64,000 nucleotides of DNA from Manduca sexta. Taxonomy: Eukaryota > Arthropoda > Insecta > Lepidoptera > Sphingidae. Location of the stretch: assembly GCF_014839805.1 (NCBI RefSeq), contig NC_051139.1:4030001-4094000 (forward strand), given 5' to 3'. Below are positions 9,467 through 21,348 of the stretch, piece by piece. Each line of letters begins with the position of its first letter. Position 1 is the stretch's first letter. The notes beneath the pieces were generated by a model that was not told the DNA's origin, ran no database searches, and worked only from the letters and a program-made list of their open reading frames with translations. Made by a program: the position numbers and the translations under genes.

Positions 9467-12400
9467 ATTTATTTTCACAAAACTACGATATTATTGTTAT
9501 TCCGCCGATATGAGTACAACAATTTATATGTTACTATGTAAACTTTAATAGCCATATCTATTAGCCAGAGTTAGAGCAGAGGTAGGCCTACAAAGGATAT
9601 CTAGCAGTTTGTAGTGTGTTATGAACTCTTACAAGGACAATGCGTCGGACATTCGTCTCCACAGTTCGTTCCAAAACCAATCAGGCTATCGCCGCTTTTG
9701 AATTATACACTGCAACAGAATAATAAGAATTGCCTAACTGCAATACTAAAGTCCTGTTTAACAGATTAAATCTAGGCAGAATAATTTGTAAATATGGACA
9801 AATAAAATCAGTAAATAAATATAATAAAGTCATAAGTTATACTACACCCGCTCGCCGTTTATAAAGGGTACCATTCAGTTCGTATAGTTTAAGCCCCGGT
9901 ACAGCGCCGGTAGTTTCATAACCTGGGATAATAAACTAAAAGCCTTTGAATTTCCAGCTCACAAAGAAAGCTTATTACATTAAAATTTCTTTATGGGAAA
10001 TCTTGGGCAATATCGCACCACTTTGCTGCTGTTATACCAGGTTGAAATGAGCAGATTACACCGCCATGGCCATTTTCATTAAAACCAAGCGTAATTATTA
10101 TTTTGAGCTGGTTTTTCATAACTAGTGTGTTTTGTTCTGAACTGCATGTAGATGTAGGAAGTTTTTATACCAATAAATGTATAGTAGGATCTTTATTCAG
10201 GAGAATTTTCACGTGGACGAATAGCGAGCAAAAACATTATGCATTTTTATTGAGGTTGCAGAAAATTTTTAATATATTTTTTCCAGATAAATATAAACTC
10301 TTTTACCCAATAATGTCGTTTCATTTCTCCTATCTCCGTGCTTCCCCTTCGGCAATAATTTAAATATAGCTACCAAAAATATTTATTTTACCATCGCAAT
10401 ATTTTCATGTCTATAATCTATATTTGCAAAGCTTATCGATCCGAACGTACTAAGTCTTCATGGCAAATTTCATTACCTTTCAACTTGAGGCACTCGGTGT
10501 AAACTTACTTTTGATGTAACGATTTCTTTGCTACACGCTTTGACGTCTACAAGAGAAAATAAATTACTTTGGTGTATGTATTTTTTCATTCCAAACAACT
10601 TGAGGTAACATTAAATTTGTCAAAGAATCCGTGAAAACGTTTAAGGTCCCTTTTGATGTTGCGTTTGTGTTATTTGTTGGCGCCCGTCAGTCGTGTTACC
10701 ATTTTATTAATATTAAAGGGGCTCAATTTTAATAAGTTTTTGTTTTCTTTTGCAGCTAATTGGGGAGATTTTCTATTTAAAAGCTGCATTGGTTTTCTAT
10801 TCATTTTTTGTACTTTTAAGCGCCGTTCTCGTATTGCCTTTGATAAATATAATGCTTTTATGTTATTTGAATCCAGCGGAAAAATGTTGAATACTTTGTT
10901 GTTCGTTGAAACAGTTTTAGGGTTTTAATAAAATTATAACGTGGTATTGTTGCTAAAATTGTGTACCTACAATCAGATGCTTTAGTATTTACGTATGATT
11001 TTAAAACTATTATATCTAGATAAAGTTTTGATATCTCGTCAAATCTTGTAAAATTCACCCATATTAAAGTTATTGTCTAGACTTTATTTACAATAGGGAG
11101 CATTTATAGCCCAATTCTAGATCAACTGTGGGTGACTTGCTATAAGAATTTGTAAACAACCATATTTTTATTCGAAGAAATCTAATATTTATGTAGTAAT
11201 TCAATTCGGATTGAAATAAACGTTATTGTATGCCACATTACACGTCGCAAACATCTTTTCATGACACACCACAAACCACAATGCTTTTAACATGCGGTTT
11301 GGAAATGAAAGCCCCATAATACAATTACCTTTTATTTTTAAATATCACCAATGTTTTCACATTATGTTAAAGTCGAATTTTTCGTAATAAGAATATAATA
11401 AAATACCGTTTTTTATATATTCTAGGGGTTCGTAATGAGCATGAGAGCTACAAGGTCGTATTTCAATTTTAAAGACTTTTTAGTTGTACGCAAAAGTGAA
11501 AATGACAATTTGAATATAAGATTTATATAAATATCTAAAAGAGATATAAAGACATGTGTATAGTGAATAGATCGATTATAATCATAATATAATTGTAAAT
11601 AATATACTACCTTGTATTTATTTGACTATTATTAGCTTTAACATGTATAATGGCATCTTGTATTATTATAATACAATTTTGAATTAGTCCAAAATTAAGT
11701 TGGTTAAAATAAAAAAGTGTTAAGCAAATATTCACGTATTATATATTTTTGCCAACGCAGGGTTTGCGTGGACACGCAAATAATTTGCATCCGGTGCCAC
11801 GGGTACAGAGATGAAGTGAGTGGGTGTGTAGTGGGGAGGCGGTCCCCATGTTTTGGTTGTAAAAAATCAGAATAGGTTTAAATTTGTCTAATTGTAGGTT
11901 TAGAAGGGATAAATTTGTATATGATAGAGTCAAATAAAGGCTAACAAATAGTATGTTAAGTAATCAACGTTTTATAAATTAAAATATAATTTGATTATGC
12001 GTTTAAGTACACTTAAGTATTTTCAAAACTCAGATAACTATAAATATATTAAGTATACCTATATTCGTATTATGTAGAGTCACCTAGTATTCATTTTTTT
12101 TCGTAGCTTGAATAAGCAATGAAACGTCGATATTCGATATATTCGGAAGTAACTTTCATTAACTAATCGGCTATGTTACTATTTGTTGTAAAAAAATGCA
12201 CTGAATTAAGATTCAAATCGTTAATAAATATCTAGTTGTATCTCCATAAGCTGCGGACTATTACTGTGTCTAGGGAATACCACGTGATTAAACTGATCTA
12301 GGTCTCATTCCGTCTCTGCATACATAGTGTTATTATTTGCACACTTGTTTGTATGTTTACCACAGCACAACGGGCTGTGTTTATGTATTCTCTTAGCATC

Positions 12401-14349
12401 TATTTGTACGGCAAATTACTACGTAATTGTTTACTGTCTTTGTGTATAGCTTTTGCTACTGCTTACAAATGTGGTTGATATAATAGTAACTACGTTTGTA
12501 TTTATATGTCAGATCTTTTCCTGTAATCATGCCTGGCGATATAAAATAGCAATAACTCGCAAACCTTTAATCCAACATGTTTATAATAATTTCCTGTAAT
12601 TTTATTAATTTATGTATAATTTTAAGTTTTTATGGAAGTGTAATTTGTAATAAACAATTTTAATTTAAAATTTAAAACTCGACAAGAGTCAAGAAAATAA
12701 AACTTAATTATATCCACCAAACCGTTCCCTACAAAATAAAATATTTAACACATGTCCACGCCAGTTCCCGTTTGCTAATTAGGAAAAAACTGTCCTGAAA
12801 CTCAAAACATGTGTTAGTCCATCCCCTAAAGGGTAGCGTAGGTACAAATTGCCCCCTGAGTGCATAGGGCCGAGGGTGCGAGGCGCAAGAGCGGCAATTA
12901 ACAACGAACCTTGCTTTGATCTGGTTGTAGTGTGCTTCACGCGTCGCTACGTAGAGTACGGTCCTGGCCAATACTGAATATGCAAATATCATCCTTATAA
13001 ACCTCTCCAGGGTAAAGGGATGCAACGTGTGTGATGTGTAAATGTTTGAAGGTTTTACCTTGTTGTCTCGCAGAGAAAAATTAGCTAAACTAATGCGGCA
13101 CTCAGGATATCGCACGTTGAAAACAAAAGTGGCATTATACGAAATTTGATGGTATTTCTATCCCAGAAAAATACACAAGGATACTTTTGTACTAGGAACG
13201 GTCTTTCAGGCCAACAGTCTTCAACAACTACAAAAAAATTATAACATAGAAAAAAAAAATAGCTAAATATAATAAACTTACAAATAAAAGTCACAAGGAA
13301 TCAGACAAAATCGCGTCATGTTTACGCTTATTCCCCATTAAAGCGTCCCTAAATAATAACGTCTGAATAACCGTCTGTGGAACCCCACAAGCCAGTTTTT
13401 CAAGCGAATGGCCCGTTCTACAAAAGGAGAACTAATGCGCTACTAAGTATCAATAGGGATGGAATTTATAGACGTATCCCCTCTTCGGCAAGAAAATATT
13501 GGTCTTACGAAGTATCTAGACGTGGTTTGTGAATGTAGCCTATTGTGGCGCGCGAGGGGCGTTGTGAGGCGACGATTGACGTAATGTACGAGGAAGAGCG
13601 GGAATGAATGATACTTCCGAATATAAAATAAACTGTAAGTACAAAAAGTCTTTATTCAGTCATTTTATAGTTAAATAAATGAGCTGCAACTTATGGAATT
13701 CGTTAATTAATTTTCTATGAGAGCATTCTCCGATTTTTTTTTACTGAAACAAAAAAGTTTCAAGAAGCGAACAAAGTTGCACTTATGATACGACAAAACA
13801 ATTTATAAGAAAAATAATAATTATTTCTACATAACATTTAAGATCACATAAACTACGGACATTTTAATATTCTAATAAATTTTACAAAATAAATATTCTA
13901 ATTATCTTAATGGTAACTACTTATTTATTTTTAATGAGTTATACTTGTAAAACAAACCGTTTTTTTTTTACATCATTCTGTAAAAACATAAGCTTCTTTA
14001 AGTGCCTTTTTTATTATAACAATTAGCTGCTTTTAACGCCATTTTTACCATAATTAACCGCTTCTTCAAAAAACATCTACTAAAATAAAACTCGTAAAGT
14101 CAAATACGCCAATAACTTGTACTTTGAACGTGTCTTGCAGAAACTACGCGGCATTGTAAACACGAGTTCTTTGCCGAGATGTGAAAAAAATAAGTCGTCC
14201 CCGTTTGTCAATTGGTTTATTTGTTGGTGTAGTTTGTCATACCCTTCATTTGATTGATGGTTTATTTTGCAGATTTCGCAGAATATCTTAATTTAATAGG
14301 GATCACCCTATACAAGTTGTCTCTATACAAATGGTTGTTTAATGATTTC
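9467..14349. other. Gene-poor AT-rich region
   Basis: Nearly 5 kb with no recognised gene. A stretch at 9640-9705 ends CTATCGCCGCTTT, like the tail of the repeat at 25135-25430. A segment near 13766-13860 (GAAGTTGCACTTATGATACG-like) is repeated near 23708-23790. A 128-codon open frame on the - strand (13115-12729) has no recognisable domain. A moderately GC-rich patch at 13500-13650 is unexplained. Confidence 0.5.
13766..13860 (+). repeat. Dispersed direct repeat shared with 23708-23790
   Basis: Both copies share AAGTTGCACTTATGATACG, CAAAACAA, TAAGAA and TTATTTCTA with small differences. Nothing identifies the element type. Confidence 0.55.
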
Positions 14350-14373
14350 TTATGTTTACGCGAATGTTAGACA

Positions 14374-14617
14374 TTGAAATAAAACTAAAAACTATTTAAC
14401 GGATTTTATCGCGGTTATTTATATTATTATTTTCTCTCGACGTTTCGAAGACTTTGCAGCCGTCATGGTCACGGGGGACTGAGGTGTTGTTCATCCGTAA
14501 AGTCAAAGTAACAATATCTACCTACATTTTACAATTATACAACTTTTTTAAATTTTAGCTGTTGACGGTCCGATCTACGCAGAATAAAATCCGTTAAATA
14601 GTTTTAGTTTTATTTCA
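14374..14617. mobile_element. Foldback/MITE-like element, family D, copy 1
   Basis: Inverted arms of about 35 bp run from TTGAAATAAAACTA through AACTATTTAACGGATTTTAT (14374-14409), with the reverse complement at 14582-14617. The interior carries CGACGTTTCGAAGACTTTGC followed by AGCCGTCATGGTCACGGG. This segment recurs near 28450, 32790 and 60965. The left flank CTTATGTTTACGCGAATG also recurs near 28500, 32705 and 44045. Confidence 0.7.
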
Positions 14618-15217
14618 AATGGTTGTTTTTTACCTGTCCTATACTGTAAACTAAAGTAACTGAACCTTGTCTACTTGCTTGAAGTTGCCTACTTGAGGAG
14701 CACAGAATTTAGCTAATGTTGTATGTGTCTTTATTGCTAGTATTGTTACTGTGCATCATCTATTGTGTTTATTTACAAATATCTACCTTATTTAAATTAT
14801 ATTACGATATTACTTTTGCACCCATTGACTTTAATATGCAGTAAATTATGAAAAAAAAATACGTGGTTTAAATGTATATAAGGTTTTAAAAAAATCCTTT
14901 CGTTATAGTCTTGAAAAGCTGAGCAAGCCTTGCTTTACTGTTCAGCTTATATTTTAACACATTGACATACAAAGGTTTATACTGACATATATGTATGATA
15001 CAAAAGTTCATAATAAATGTTTTCCCTTATTAGAAAAGTTGATCTGAATTGGATATTGTATCTCTACTCGTGTCTTATTAAGACTACAGTTATTGTGTGG
15101 TAACGTCAACACCACCATGACATTATTTATTAAAATTTAGGTGCTATAATATACCTTCAGCTCGAGCTGGCTGTTTTAGTTACATTATGCTTTTTTTTGT
15201 TTACCTCTAATACTAAA

Positions 15218-16153
15218 TAGTGATGTAACGAATATTCGCATTCGCATTCGCGAATATTCGCATATTTTTGGATATTCGCATTCGCATTCGCAAAATTTCT
15301 GCGAATGGTTTGCGAATGTCAATATCAGAAAAAAAAAATTTGAAGATAATGGTAGACTGCCTCGGTGGCATAGTTCTACTGCATGTGCGGTACGGCGGCG
15401 CTCTAAGGTCCTGGGTTCGAATCCCGGATCGGGCAAAGTGATATTTGGGTTTTTCTGCTCAGTATCAGCCCGGACTGTGAAATTTGTGCCCGACATGACG
15501 ATAGGCTCGCCCCTGCCACACTATTAGACGGAACACACTTGGCGAAAAGTGGGTGCCCTGGTTGCGCCTCTGCATACCCCTTCCGAGATAATATTCGTAA
15601 TACTGTGTGTGTGTAATAGTAGGTTAATAAAATCAAAATCTAAACTAAAACAATATTCTTCTACAATAAACTATAAATATAGTCTAAACAAAGAAACAAA
15701 AAATTATAGACTCTCAAAGAAAAATACCTCTCTTTCTTAAAACATACAAATTAATTAACTATTTTTACCATGTTTTTAAGTTAGTAATTAAACTTGAGTA
15801 GAGGAATATTAAACTTTAAAAATAAACAAAATTATTTCGTTTACTTAATAAAGCTTAAAAATGTAATTCTCATTAGAACTTGTAACACATTAGCAACTAA
15901 GAAATTAAAAGCAATTGAAAGAAACAAAAACAAATTCTTCTATAATTTTTTTATCAGTCTACATAACTTTCTAATGTTTAGATAATTATCATCTTAGATA
16001 GTAATAAAATTTAGATAATCATCATAGAAAATTGGCGCCAAATTTGAACAAAAACTAAACATTCACATTCGCATTCGCGAATGTCGGTAGCAGATATTCG
16101 CATTCGCATTCGCATTCGCGAATGTTCAAAAAATGACATTCGTTACATCACTA
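15218..16153. mobile_element. hAT-type element (TAGTGATGTAACGAA ends) containing a SINE
   Basis: The terminal inverted repeat is TAGTGATGTAACGAAT at 15218 with ATTCGTTACATCACTA ending at 16153. The exact 8-bp target duplication ATACTAAA lies at 15210-15217 and 16154-16161. Both subterminal regions contain arrays of the hexamer CATTCG/CGAATG, orientation-flipped between ends. A family A SINE is inserted at about 15354-15617. No transposase coding is recognised. Confidence 0.88.
15354..15617 (+). repeat. tRNA-derived SINE, family A, copy 2 (best-preserved head)
   Basis: The A box is GGTGGCATAGTTC and the B box GGGTTCGAATCCCGG is intact (near 15413-15427). The shared body follows (GATATTTGGGTTTTTCTGCTC, CCGACATGACGATAGGCTCG, GACGGAACACACTTGGCG, ACCCCTTCCGAGATAA) and a GTGTGTGTGTAA end. 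It sits inside the 15218-16153 hAT element, so it is younger than that insertion or travelled with it. Confidence 0.85.
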
Positions 16154-16209
16154 ATACTAAATGTCTGTAAACGTCTGTAGTTATAAAAGTAACTCTTAAT
16201 AATAACTAT

Positions 16210-16484
16210 TGTAACGAAGGTATCCGCTTTCGGTTTAAATCTCGAGCTCTTCGCGGACTCGTACGTATAACGCACTGCCATTGGCTCCCGATGACGTGAT
16301 TTACGCGCTCCGCCAATCGGAGCGCGACGTGATGCTTACGTGTGAACTCTGTCACAAGGTGGCGGTGGATGACAGGCGCGCGCACGACTAGCCCCGTGCG
16401 ATGTATACATATTTGTCTCCTAAGTAATTGTTTTCTCCCAAATAAATATAGTTTTGATTGCTGTACGAGTTTTCACTTGTTTAT
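16210..16484 (+). repeat. 5' LTR of the Ty3/gypsy element
   Basis: It begins TGTAACGAAGG and ends CTTGTTTAT. The boundary is set by comparison with the 3' LTR and the ACTAT duplication. An AATAAA lies near its 3' end (about 16440). GC-rich promoter-like sequence lies in the middle. Confidence 0.92.
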
Positions 16485-16486
16485 AG

Positions 16487-16497
16487 TGGCGCCTAAC
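16487..16497 (+). other. Primer-binding site, tRNA-Lys-like
   Basis: TGGCGCCTAAC lies two bases after the 5' LTR. It starts with TGG, complementary to the tRNA CCA end, and resembles the tRNA-Lys-primed sites of gypsy elements (TGGCGCCCAAC). The match is partial, so the primer identity is an inference. Confidence 0.6.
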
Positions 16498-16563
16498 TAG
16501 CGGCCGATCACGTAGCCGAGCCTAACAAGTTCGTTAGACATTTATAATAGTTGTTGGAGAAGC

Positions 16564-18729
16564 ATGCCGTTCCCATGCAAAAGGGTTGCTACCCGTCGGG
16601 GCCAAGGCCAGGCTGCCGACAAGGAAGAACCCCAGCCCACAACTTCGGATTCGGAGCAGGAGATCACCTTTGTCGGCCCGTCTGCCCAGGCATCGACGCC
16701 GACGCCGACCGCGCCGGTACCGGCCGCGACGTCACCGATAACGGATCATATGTTCAAAATCATGGAGCTATTCGCCAGGTCGCAAGCGGAAGCGAATCAA
16801 AAATTGTTAGAAACGATTATGGCAAACACGACCTCGGCCTCACCCGAAGCCGGCGGTGTCATCAAAATGAAGTCAGCGGGTAACTTCAGCAAATGTTCAG
16901 CCCGTTTCGACGGAACAACAGGAGACGCAGAAACACTCGAAGCATTCATCGATGCGGTCTTGGTGTTCAAAGAGTGTGCCGGAGTGACCGACGAAAACGC
17001 AGTACGAGGCCTGCCGATGCTTCTCACCGGAAACGCAGCAGTCTGGTGGCAAGGCATCAAAAAGGACGTCCACGATTGGGAGGATGCCATCGCAAGACTC
17101 CGCGGAATGTACGGCATCGTGAAACCGGCGTATAAACTGTTCCGTGAGATCTTCGCCTATGAACATACACTACCGGAGCGCAGTGAAGTGTTTGCCTGTA
17201 AAATTAGGGCCCTAATAAGCCAGCTACCGTACGATTTGTGTGACGCGGCTAGAATAGATATCGTGTACGGCTTATTGGACCGTAAGATACGTAAACGTTT
17301 ACCCCGCGAAACTGTGAATACGTTCGAACAATTAATTGTAAAATTACGCTGTGTCGAGGAGTCAATGGCAGAGGTATGTTGTCGAGCCAAAACTGTAAGT
17401 AAACCCAAAATATCTACCAAAGTACATAATAATGTGCCTAACAGTGCTCGCGATTCGGTCTATAAACCTATACCTACCCCCTTAACCCCAAACAGTGCCT
17501 CCAAACCCCAACGTAAACGCTGTTCGTATTGTAGGAACTATGGTCATGATATAGATGAATGTAGGAACTATAAAAATAGTATGGAAAAACGTTCTTCCGC
17601 AGGTGACCAATCCATACGTTGTTACGGGTGTGGACAACTCGGCGTAGTGAAATCTAAATGTCACAAATGTAATAATAATAATGCAAAAGCTCCTTCAGAC
17701 GCTTTATCGTTTAATATGATAAAATGCGACGATTGTTATTCGGATAGTTCCGTCCCCGATAATTCATATACCTATAACAAAACATCGCCGACCGACCGGA
17801 GCAAAGCGCCTTATTCTGACAAACGTACGTATTCTGGTAAACACGGTTGCTATAGTAATTATAATACAACTGTTCCAGTAAATTTTTGTGATCGTTTACG
17901 ATTGGTTCCCGAATGTGAACGAATAGCACCCGATAGCCTCAGCGCCGTTTCTACGGATATTGTCGATGTGAGATATTCCGCACCCCAGAATAATACCGAC
18001 CACGACCAGTGTCACGCTGTGGTAAGCATTAGTGTTTTGGGGGAAGCCGGCGTTGCTATCATGGACACAGGAGCTACGCACTGTATTGCCAGCTCGTTGC
18101 TGCACCGCTTATTTCAGAGAGCCGGTGTCCGCTTTTTGAAGTCGCAGCGAAATATACGCTTAGCCGATGGTAACGAAACGTTACGTGATTGTTACTTATA
18201 TACGGTTATGGTTAAATTACAGGATCGTGAGATACCTACTACGTTTATTGTGATCCCTGGGGCGGACGCAAGAACGCTTTTGGGTTGCGATTTCATCAAG
18301 CGTGCCGGCATTGCGATCAACTTACTGGAAGGGAAGTGGAGTTTCACCTCTACACCCGACCGCGTGTACGACTTCGTGCGATCGTACAGTGTAAAGTCCG
18401 CAGGAGGAGCGGACCTTCTTTGCACCGACGCCTCGCCTTTGAGCTTGAGGCCCGATGAAGGTGCCCATCTGTCCGAAGAACAACGGGCCCAGATGAATGA
18501 GATGATCGCCAGGTACGCCAGCCGTTTCGCTGTGGAAGGTGAGCCTACTGGTTTTATAACGCATCGCATTAAGACGGACGAGAAGCAAGAACCCATAGCT
18601 TCTCAACCATACCGCATGTCACCTGCAAAGGTGGCCATTTTGGAGAAAGAGTTGGACAAACTACAGCGCGCTGACGTTATCGAGGAGTGCGGAGTCCCCG
18701 TGGGCAGCCAACATCGTCCTGGTCCCTAA
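16564..18729 (+). pseudogene. gag-protease ORF running into the start of RT (721 aa, then frame break)
   Basis: A single open frame encodes a Pro/Ala/Thr-rich N-terminus, then a capsid-like domain (about residues 105-275, with FSKCSARFDG and AAVWWQGIK) of the Arc-related gypsy Gag type. A canonical CCHC knuckle follows at residues 320-333 (CX2CX4HX4C). A second knuckle at 353-366 has Val where His is expected. The retropepsin has its catalytic D-T-G-A at about 501-504 and the LLGCDF element at about 573. The RT begins near 650-705 and then the frame is lost about 40 nt before the stop. Gag and protease look intact; the truncated RT makes this a broken gag-pol. Confidence 0.9.
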
Positions 18730-19402
18730 GAAGGATGGAAGCGCACGACTTTGTATAGACTATCGGAAGCTAAATGCTGTTACAGAGCCCGATAGATACC
18801 CGTTGCCGCGCATGGACGATGTGCTGCATGCTGCTAAGACGACAAACTTCATGACAACTCTTGATTTGCAATCCGGATATTTTCAGGTGTCTGTGGCAGA
18901 GGAAGATCGCGACAAAACTGCGTTCATCACTCCGATCGGTACCTTTAGGTTCAAGCGGATGCCGATGGGCCTCCGCAATTCCGGGGCTACTTTCCAGCGC
19001 CTGATGGATAGATTTAAATCTAACCTACCAGGTACTACTCTTTTATGTTATCTCGATGATCTAATTGTCCTTTCTGATTCTTTCACCAAGCACTTGGAGG
19101 ACCTGCAAGCCGTCTTTGATAGGCTAGAATTATTTAACTTGCGAGTGAACCGCACCAAAAGTGTCTTCGCTCGTGATTCTGTCAAGTTTCTTGGGCACCT
19201 GATCGTACCAGGCGGTATCCAGGTGGACCCCGAAAAGACAGCTGCTATCAATGACATGGCTAAGCCGACGAATCTAAAGCATCTCAAATGTTTCTTGCAA
19301 ACATCAAGTTGGTTTAGGCGTTTTATACCCAACTATGCCGAAATAGCCAGGCCATTGACGGCACTGTTGAAGAAGGGGGAGTGTTTGGCGTTGGTCGGTT
19401 GA
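18700..19402 (+). pseudogene. Reverse transcriptase domain of the Ty3/gypsy element
   Basis: A frame different from gag carries RT motifs in order: LVPKKDGSARLCIDYRKLNA, PLPRMDD, TLDLQSGYFQV, FKRMPMGLRNSGATFQRLMD, the catalytic YLDD (19049-19060), and KFLGHLIVPGGI. It ends within the connection region at FLQTSSWFRRFIPNYA and a stop at 19402. The domain itself looks conserved; only the frame joins on either side are broken. Confidence 0.92.
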
Positions 19403-19950
19403 AGAACACTCCGCATTCGATCACCTTAAGCAGCTTTTGGTGTCCGCGCCGATATTGCGGCAAGCTGACCACACCAACCGTTTATCCTTAGGACCGACAG
19501 CAGTGGCTACTGTCTAGGGCGGTCCTAATGCAGGGAGGGGTCCGATGAGCGCCCCGTAGAATACGCTAGCCGCCTGTTAACCCAGGCTGAACGGAACTAC
19601 ACGACGACTGAGAGGGAAGCACTAGCTGTAGTGTGGGCTGTCGGTAAGTTCCGCGGTTATATTGAAGGGGCACAGATTATTGTTAAATCAGACCATCAAC
19701 CGCTGAAGTGGTTGATGAGCATTAAGTCTCCGAGCGGTCGTTTGACTCGGTGGGCGCTTACTCTACAGGAATTCGACCTGCGCATCGAGTACACCCCGGT
19801 AAGTCGAATGTAATCGCCGACACACTGTCACGCCCCGCCTGTACAGAGGAGGCGGGCCGTTGCGACCTATGTCACGCAGTTGTTGATGTCCCGTCAGAAA
19901 GTGTGTCCAACTACAGAGACTTGCAGCTCCAAGATCCAGACGTCAAAAGA
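19378..19950 (+). pseudogene. RNase H domain region of the Ty3/gypsy element, several frame changes
   Basis: Pieces in shifting frames: VEEHSAFDHLKQLL then LRQADH (about 19400-19470), DSSGYCLG (first catalytic Asp, about 19497), RPVEYASRLL and TTTEREALAVVWAVGKFRGY (about 19550-19660), SDHQPLKWLM (about 19690), then NVIADTLSRP (about 19807). Frame changes or stops occur near 19375, 19510 and 19800. The residues expected of gypsy RNase H are recognisable, so decay is recent or partly a sequencing artefact. Confidence 0.88.
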
Positions 19951-20636
19951 TTATGGAGGACTTGGAAGCAACGGACGAACCGTTTAGGGGGAGACCGTGG
20001 GCAGACCGCGGTTATATCATGTCCGACGGTGTACTTTACAGGTACAACCCGGAGCCCAGCGACGACGACGATGCCTGTCTCGTCGTCCCGATTGGTCAGA
20101 GACCCAAAATTCTGTTTGAATACCACGACGCCCCGACAGCAGGTCATCTAGGTGTTGAGCGTACTCTGCAGCGCATCGCTTCGCGTTATTATTGGCCAGG
20201 CATGAGGGCATCCGTGACTGATTATGTCAAACAGTGTACTTCGTGTCAACGTTACAAAGTTGACGCACGTAAACCAGCGGGGTTGGTGCAGTCTCCGGCT
20301 GCAGCGCAAAGGTTTGAGGTAGTTGCTGTAGACCTGTTCGGTCCCCTTCCCGTCACAAAGTCGGGTAACCGGTGGATCCTTATTGCCGAGGATGTCTGTT
20401 CCAGGTGGGTGGAATTGTTTCCATTGCAGAGTGCTACGAGTATTCTTTGTGCCGAAACTTTAATCAATGAAGTTTTCTTACGCTATGGTGTTCCTCGCAG
20501 GCTCATTAGCGATAACGGCGTGCAGTTTATCAGCGAGGTAATGCAACAGGTATGCTTTGCATTTGGTATAGATCAGGCGCTGACACCTTACTATCACCCT
20601 GAGGCGAACCCGGTCGAACGCAAAACCGCGACCTAA
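19945..20636 (+). pseudogene. Integrase zinc-binding and catalytic core of the Ty3/gypsy element
   Basis: The N-terminal H-H-C-C zinc module (YHDAPTAGHLG ... CTSCQRY) is followed by the catalytic core with D in VAVDLFGPL (about 20325), D in ISDNGVQF (about 20505) and E in HPEANPVERK (about 20600). All three DDE residues are present. The frame is lost at about 20625, just after the catalytic Glu. Confidence 0.92.
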
Positions 20637-21220
20637 AACCACAGCTAGCTGCTTACGTCGGTCAAGACCATTCCACTTGGGATGTTCATTTGGCTGCTGT
20701 CAGGTTCGCGATGAACTCAGCCGTTACACATAGTACATCGTTTTCTCCGGCTATGCTTATGTTTGGACGAGAGATTCGTGCGCCTGCAGATGTCGTGCAC
20801 GACATGCGCACTGTTCTGGATGGCGACAGGTTTGTGGCTAACTTCACGCCCTACTTGAAACGTCTGACAACGGTCTTAATTGATGCAAGAGATGCGCATG
20901 AAAAGGCTCAGGCAATTCAGAAAAGGTACGCGGACGAGAAACGTCGGCCCGCACCCGACTACAAAGTGGGCGATCTAGTGTTGCTAAAAACTCATGGGTC
21001 CAACGATACCGTTCGTGGTCAAACCCCTAAATTCATACCGCGACGCGACGGACCTTATGTCATAAAAGAAGTGTTGAGTAGTACTACTTATCGCCTAGAG
21101 AACGGCGACGGCGATACTTTAGGGAAGTATCATGTGTCTCAGCTGACACCATTTGTCGGCCAGTCGGAATCTCCGGTACGCGAAAAACGTGGGAGAGGTC
21201 GCCCGCGGAAAAACTGTTAG
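20630..21220 (+). pseudogene. Integrase C-terminal region with GPY module
   Basis: Another frame continues integrase: FAMNSAVTHSTSFSPAMLMF and FGREIRAP, a helical linker with RDAHEKAQAIQKRYAD, then the GPF/Y-type module (DGPYVIKEVLSSTTYRLE, about 21048-21100). A basic tail RGRGRPRKN ends at 21220. The GPF/Y module is characteristic of one large branch of Ty3/gypsy elements. Confidence 0.9.
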
Positions 21221-21335
21221 TCTTTTATGGGCAAGTAACCTTTGGGGATGCTCGTATACTTTTGTGGGTCGTTTTTTTATATATTTTATAGCTGTGTAAA
21301 AAGCTATTCCAAACGCGTGGGCGCATTGTTTGGAT

Positions 21336-21347
21336 TAGAGGGGGAGG
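21336..21347 (+). other. Polypurine tract before the 3' LTR
   Basis: AGAGGGGGAGG ends two bases before the TGTAAC start of the 3' LTR. It is the expected plus-strand primer. Confidence 0.75.
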
Positions 21348-21348
21348 C

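Noticed and set aside
13490..13690. Possible solo LTR starting TGTAGCC with AATAAA near its end
   Set aside because: No target duplication and no second copy in the window; ends could not be defined.
15413..15427. tRNA genes at SINE heads (B box GGGTTCGAATCC near 15415, 26700 and 31800)
   Set aside because: They lack a foldable acceptor stem and continue into SINE bodies; only 36313-36385 folds as a complete tRNA.
15185..15636. - strand frames with readable words such as LPDPGFEPRTLERR
   Set aside because: This is the antisense of a tRNA-derived SINE; the same peptide appears at other SINE copies (near 27.8 and 31.8 kb).
16551..16883. 110-codon frame overlapping the start of gag, and the - strand frames within 16.8-21.5 kb
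   Set aside because: Shadows of the gag-pol coding region in other frames.
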